DNA from: an uncultured Mycoplasmatota bacterium
GTDB lineage: Bacteria > Bacillota_I > Bacilli_A > RF39 > UBA660
Assembly (NCBI GenBank): GCA_946407055.1
Contig: CAMJMP010000071.1
Location: 1-5,461, forward strand
Reading direction: 5' to 3'
Length of the DNA stretch: 5,461 bases
Position numbers and translations under genes: made by a program. Shown here one piece after another: positions 4,589-5,461 of the stretch. The notes below the pieces were generated by a model. That model was not told where the DNA came from. It searched no databases and saw only the letters and a program-made list of their open reading frames with translations. Position 1 is the stretch's first letter. The number at the start of each line of letters is the position of its first letter.

Positions 4589-5461
4589 AATATTCAAAAT
4601 ATTTCATTTTAGTTTCGTCTTCAATGTCTAAACCAGTAGAATAAGATATATTTGGTATAGATTCTTTTAGCTTATTTAGTGATATCTTGTTGTTTAGATA
4701 TTTTGTTATTTCTTTGTATATCTTGATTACTTTTTCTTCACTAATATCTAGTAAGTCATCAAATGAATAATCATAAGTCATCTTTTTATAACAAGGATGA
4801 TTCCATTCTTTGTGGTCTAAGTTTAGGAAATTCATGTTTATGTCAGTAATATGAGTACTATAAGATGATATATAACCTTTACGATGTTTAGTTATTTTAT
4901 CAAAACCTTTATAGAAGAATCTTTTAATACCATATCTATCATTAATGAAGGTAGCATATAAACGACGAGCAATATCTATACTTTTCTTGTAGATAAAGCC
5001 AATGTTATCTTCGTTATATGTTTTTTTGTATGAATTGTTAAGTAAATCTATTATTTCTGGAGATAGATTAGGTTTACCTATGATATCTCTAGCAACATTA
5101 CAATATTTATAATCTTTTTTAAATGTTTTTTTATAATAGAAGGCATCTAGATCTCTTTCCATGTGACCATGTTCACCAGCGTATTTAAAGGTTTCTGGTC
5201 TATCTTTATAAAAAGTTCCTGTTTTATAGAAGATAAATGGATGACAAGTTGAATCTAGAACATAGTGAGTAATATAACCAAATAATAAAGCCATTGCATC
5301 AGAATTATTATCTAGTTTTTTTTCTTGAATTTCTAAAATCATATTAATTAGAAAATCTTGAGTTTTTTCCCAATGACCTACATGGCCAAAATGGTTTATA
5401 TGTCTTGTTTTTTTACGATTTAATGTCTTGTAATAGAATAGATAATCATGACTTTGAGAGA
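4587..5461 (-). CDS. zinc-dependent phospholipase C family protein (5' end outside window)
   Basis: The minus-strand frame is open to the window edge, so the ATG at 5342 is internal and the gene is partial; 290 residues are visible. The sequence fits the Zn_dep_PLPC (bacterial phospholipase C / S1-P1 nuclease fold) family, which binds three zinc ions. Numbering from the first full codon at the edge, candidate ligands are H4-D5 (SHDYLFYY), H26/H29 (HFGHVGHW), the H65-x3-D69-x3-H73 motif (THYVLDSTCHPF) and H97-x3-E101 (EHGHMERDLD). The last resembles the H-x3-E pair of Bacillus cereus phospholipase C. The C-terminal half is helical and less conserved. No signal peptide can be judged, since the N-terminus is missing, probably by only a few tens of residues. 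The substrate is unknown: many members lack proven lipase activity. It converges on the macrodomain gene with 7 bp between stops. The family call is good; the precise function is not. Confidence 0.82.
   Translation of the reverse strand, partial: SQSHDYLFYYKTLNRKKTRHINHFGHVGHWEKTQDFLINMILEIQEKKLDNNSDAMALLFGYITHYVLDSTCHPFIFYKTGTFYKDRPETFKYAGEHGHMERDLDAFYYKKTFKKDYKYCNVARDIIGKPNLSPEIIDLLNNSYKKTYNEDNIGFIYKKSIDIARRLYATFINDRYGIKRFFYKGFDKITKHRKGYISSYSTHITDINMNFLNLDHKEWNHPCYKKMTYDYSFDDLLDISEEKVIKIYKEITKYLNNKISLNKLKESIPNISYSTGLDIEDETKMKYFEY

Noticed and set aside
2382..5461. A zinc-related gene cluster (zinc ribbon, zinc-type macrodomain, zinc phospholipase)
   Set aside because: The genes have separate transcription units, one is on the other strand, and the macrodomain has lost most zinc ligands. 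Sharing zinc-family names is not evidence of a common function.

Overview
This window reads as the chromosome of a low-GC Gram-positive bacterium of the Bacilli/Erysipelotrichia/RF39 (Tenericutes-like) kind. The DNA is strongly AT-rich, Shine-Dalgarno sites are strong, promoters have near-consensus sigma-A form, and intrinsic terminators are short A/T-rich hairpins. The order truA-rplM-rpsI is the usual Firmicutes order downstream of the large ribosomal protein cluster. Every tryptophan codon I checked is TGG and no gene contains an in-frame TGA, so the standard bacterial code fits. The exact genus cannot be told from the sequence.

Layout: positions 1-399 hold the 3' part of truA (tRNA pseudouridine synthase). 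A consensus promoter (420-448) and a roughly 75-nt leader follow, then rplM (L13) and rpsI (S9) as a tight two-gene operon closed by a terminator at 1412-1438. Next come four plus-strand genes, each followed by its own hairpin terminator. They encode an acidic soluble protein of unknown function (1503-2300), a zinc-ribbon protein with four membrane segments (2382-2864), a membrane-anchored extracytoplasmic protein with two cysteine pairs (2980-3840), and a divergent macrodomain protein that seems to have lost its ADP-ribose-binding loops (3881-4579). At the right edge a minus-strand zinc-dependent phospholipase C family gene enters from beyond the window (4587 to >5461). It converges on the macrodomain gene with 7 bp between the stop codons and a shared bidirectional terminator.

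Apart from rplM-rpsI there is no sign that the genes form one pathway. Three non-ribosomal genes (starting at 1503, 2382 and 2980) have a recognisable -35/-10 pair, and the macrodomain gene has only a weak extended -10 candidate, so this looks like a run of single-gene transcription units. The most notable features are the degenerate macrodomain, a promoter whose -35 box lies in the loop of the preceding terminator, and terminator hairpins that overlap the stop codons of almost all genes. No mobile element, CRISPR array, tRNA or rRNA gene was seen. The longest stretch without a gene is the 132-nt truA-rplM gap.
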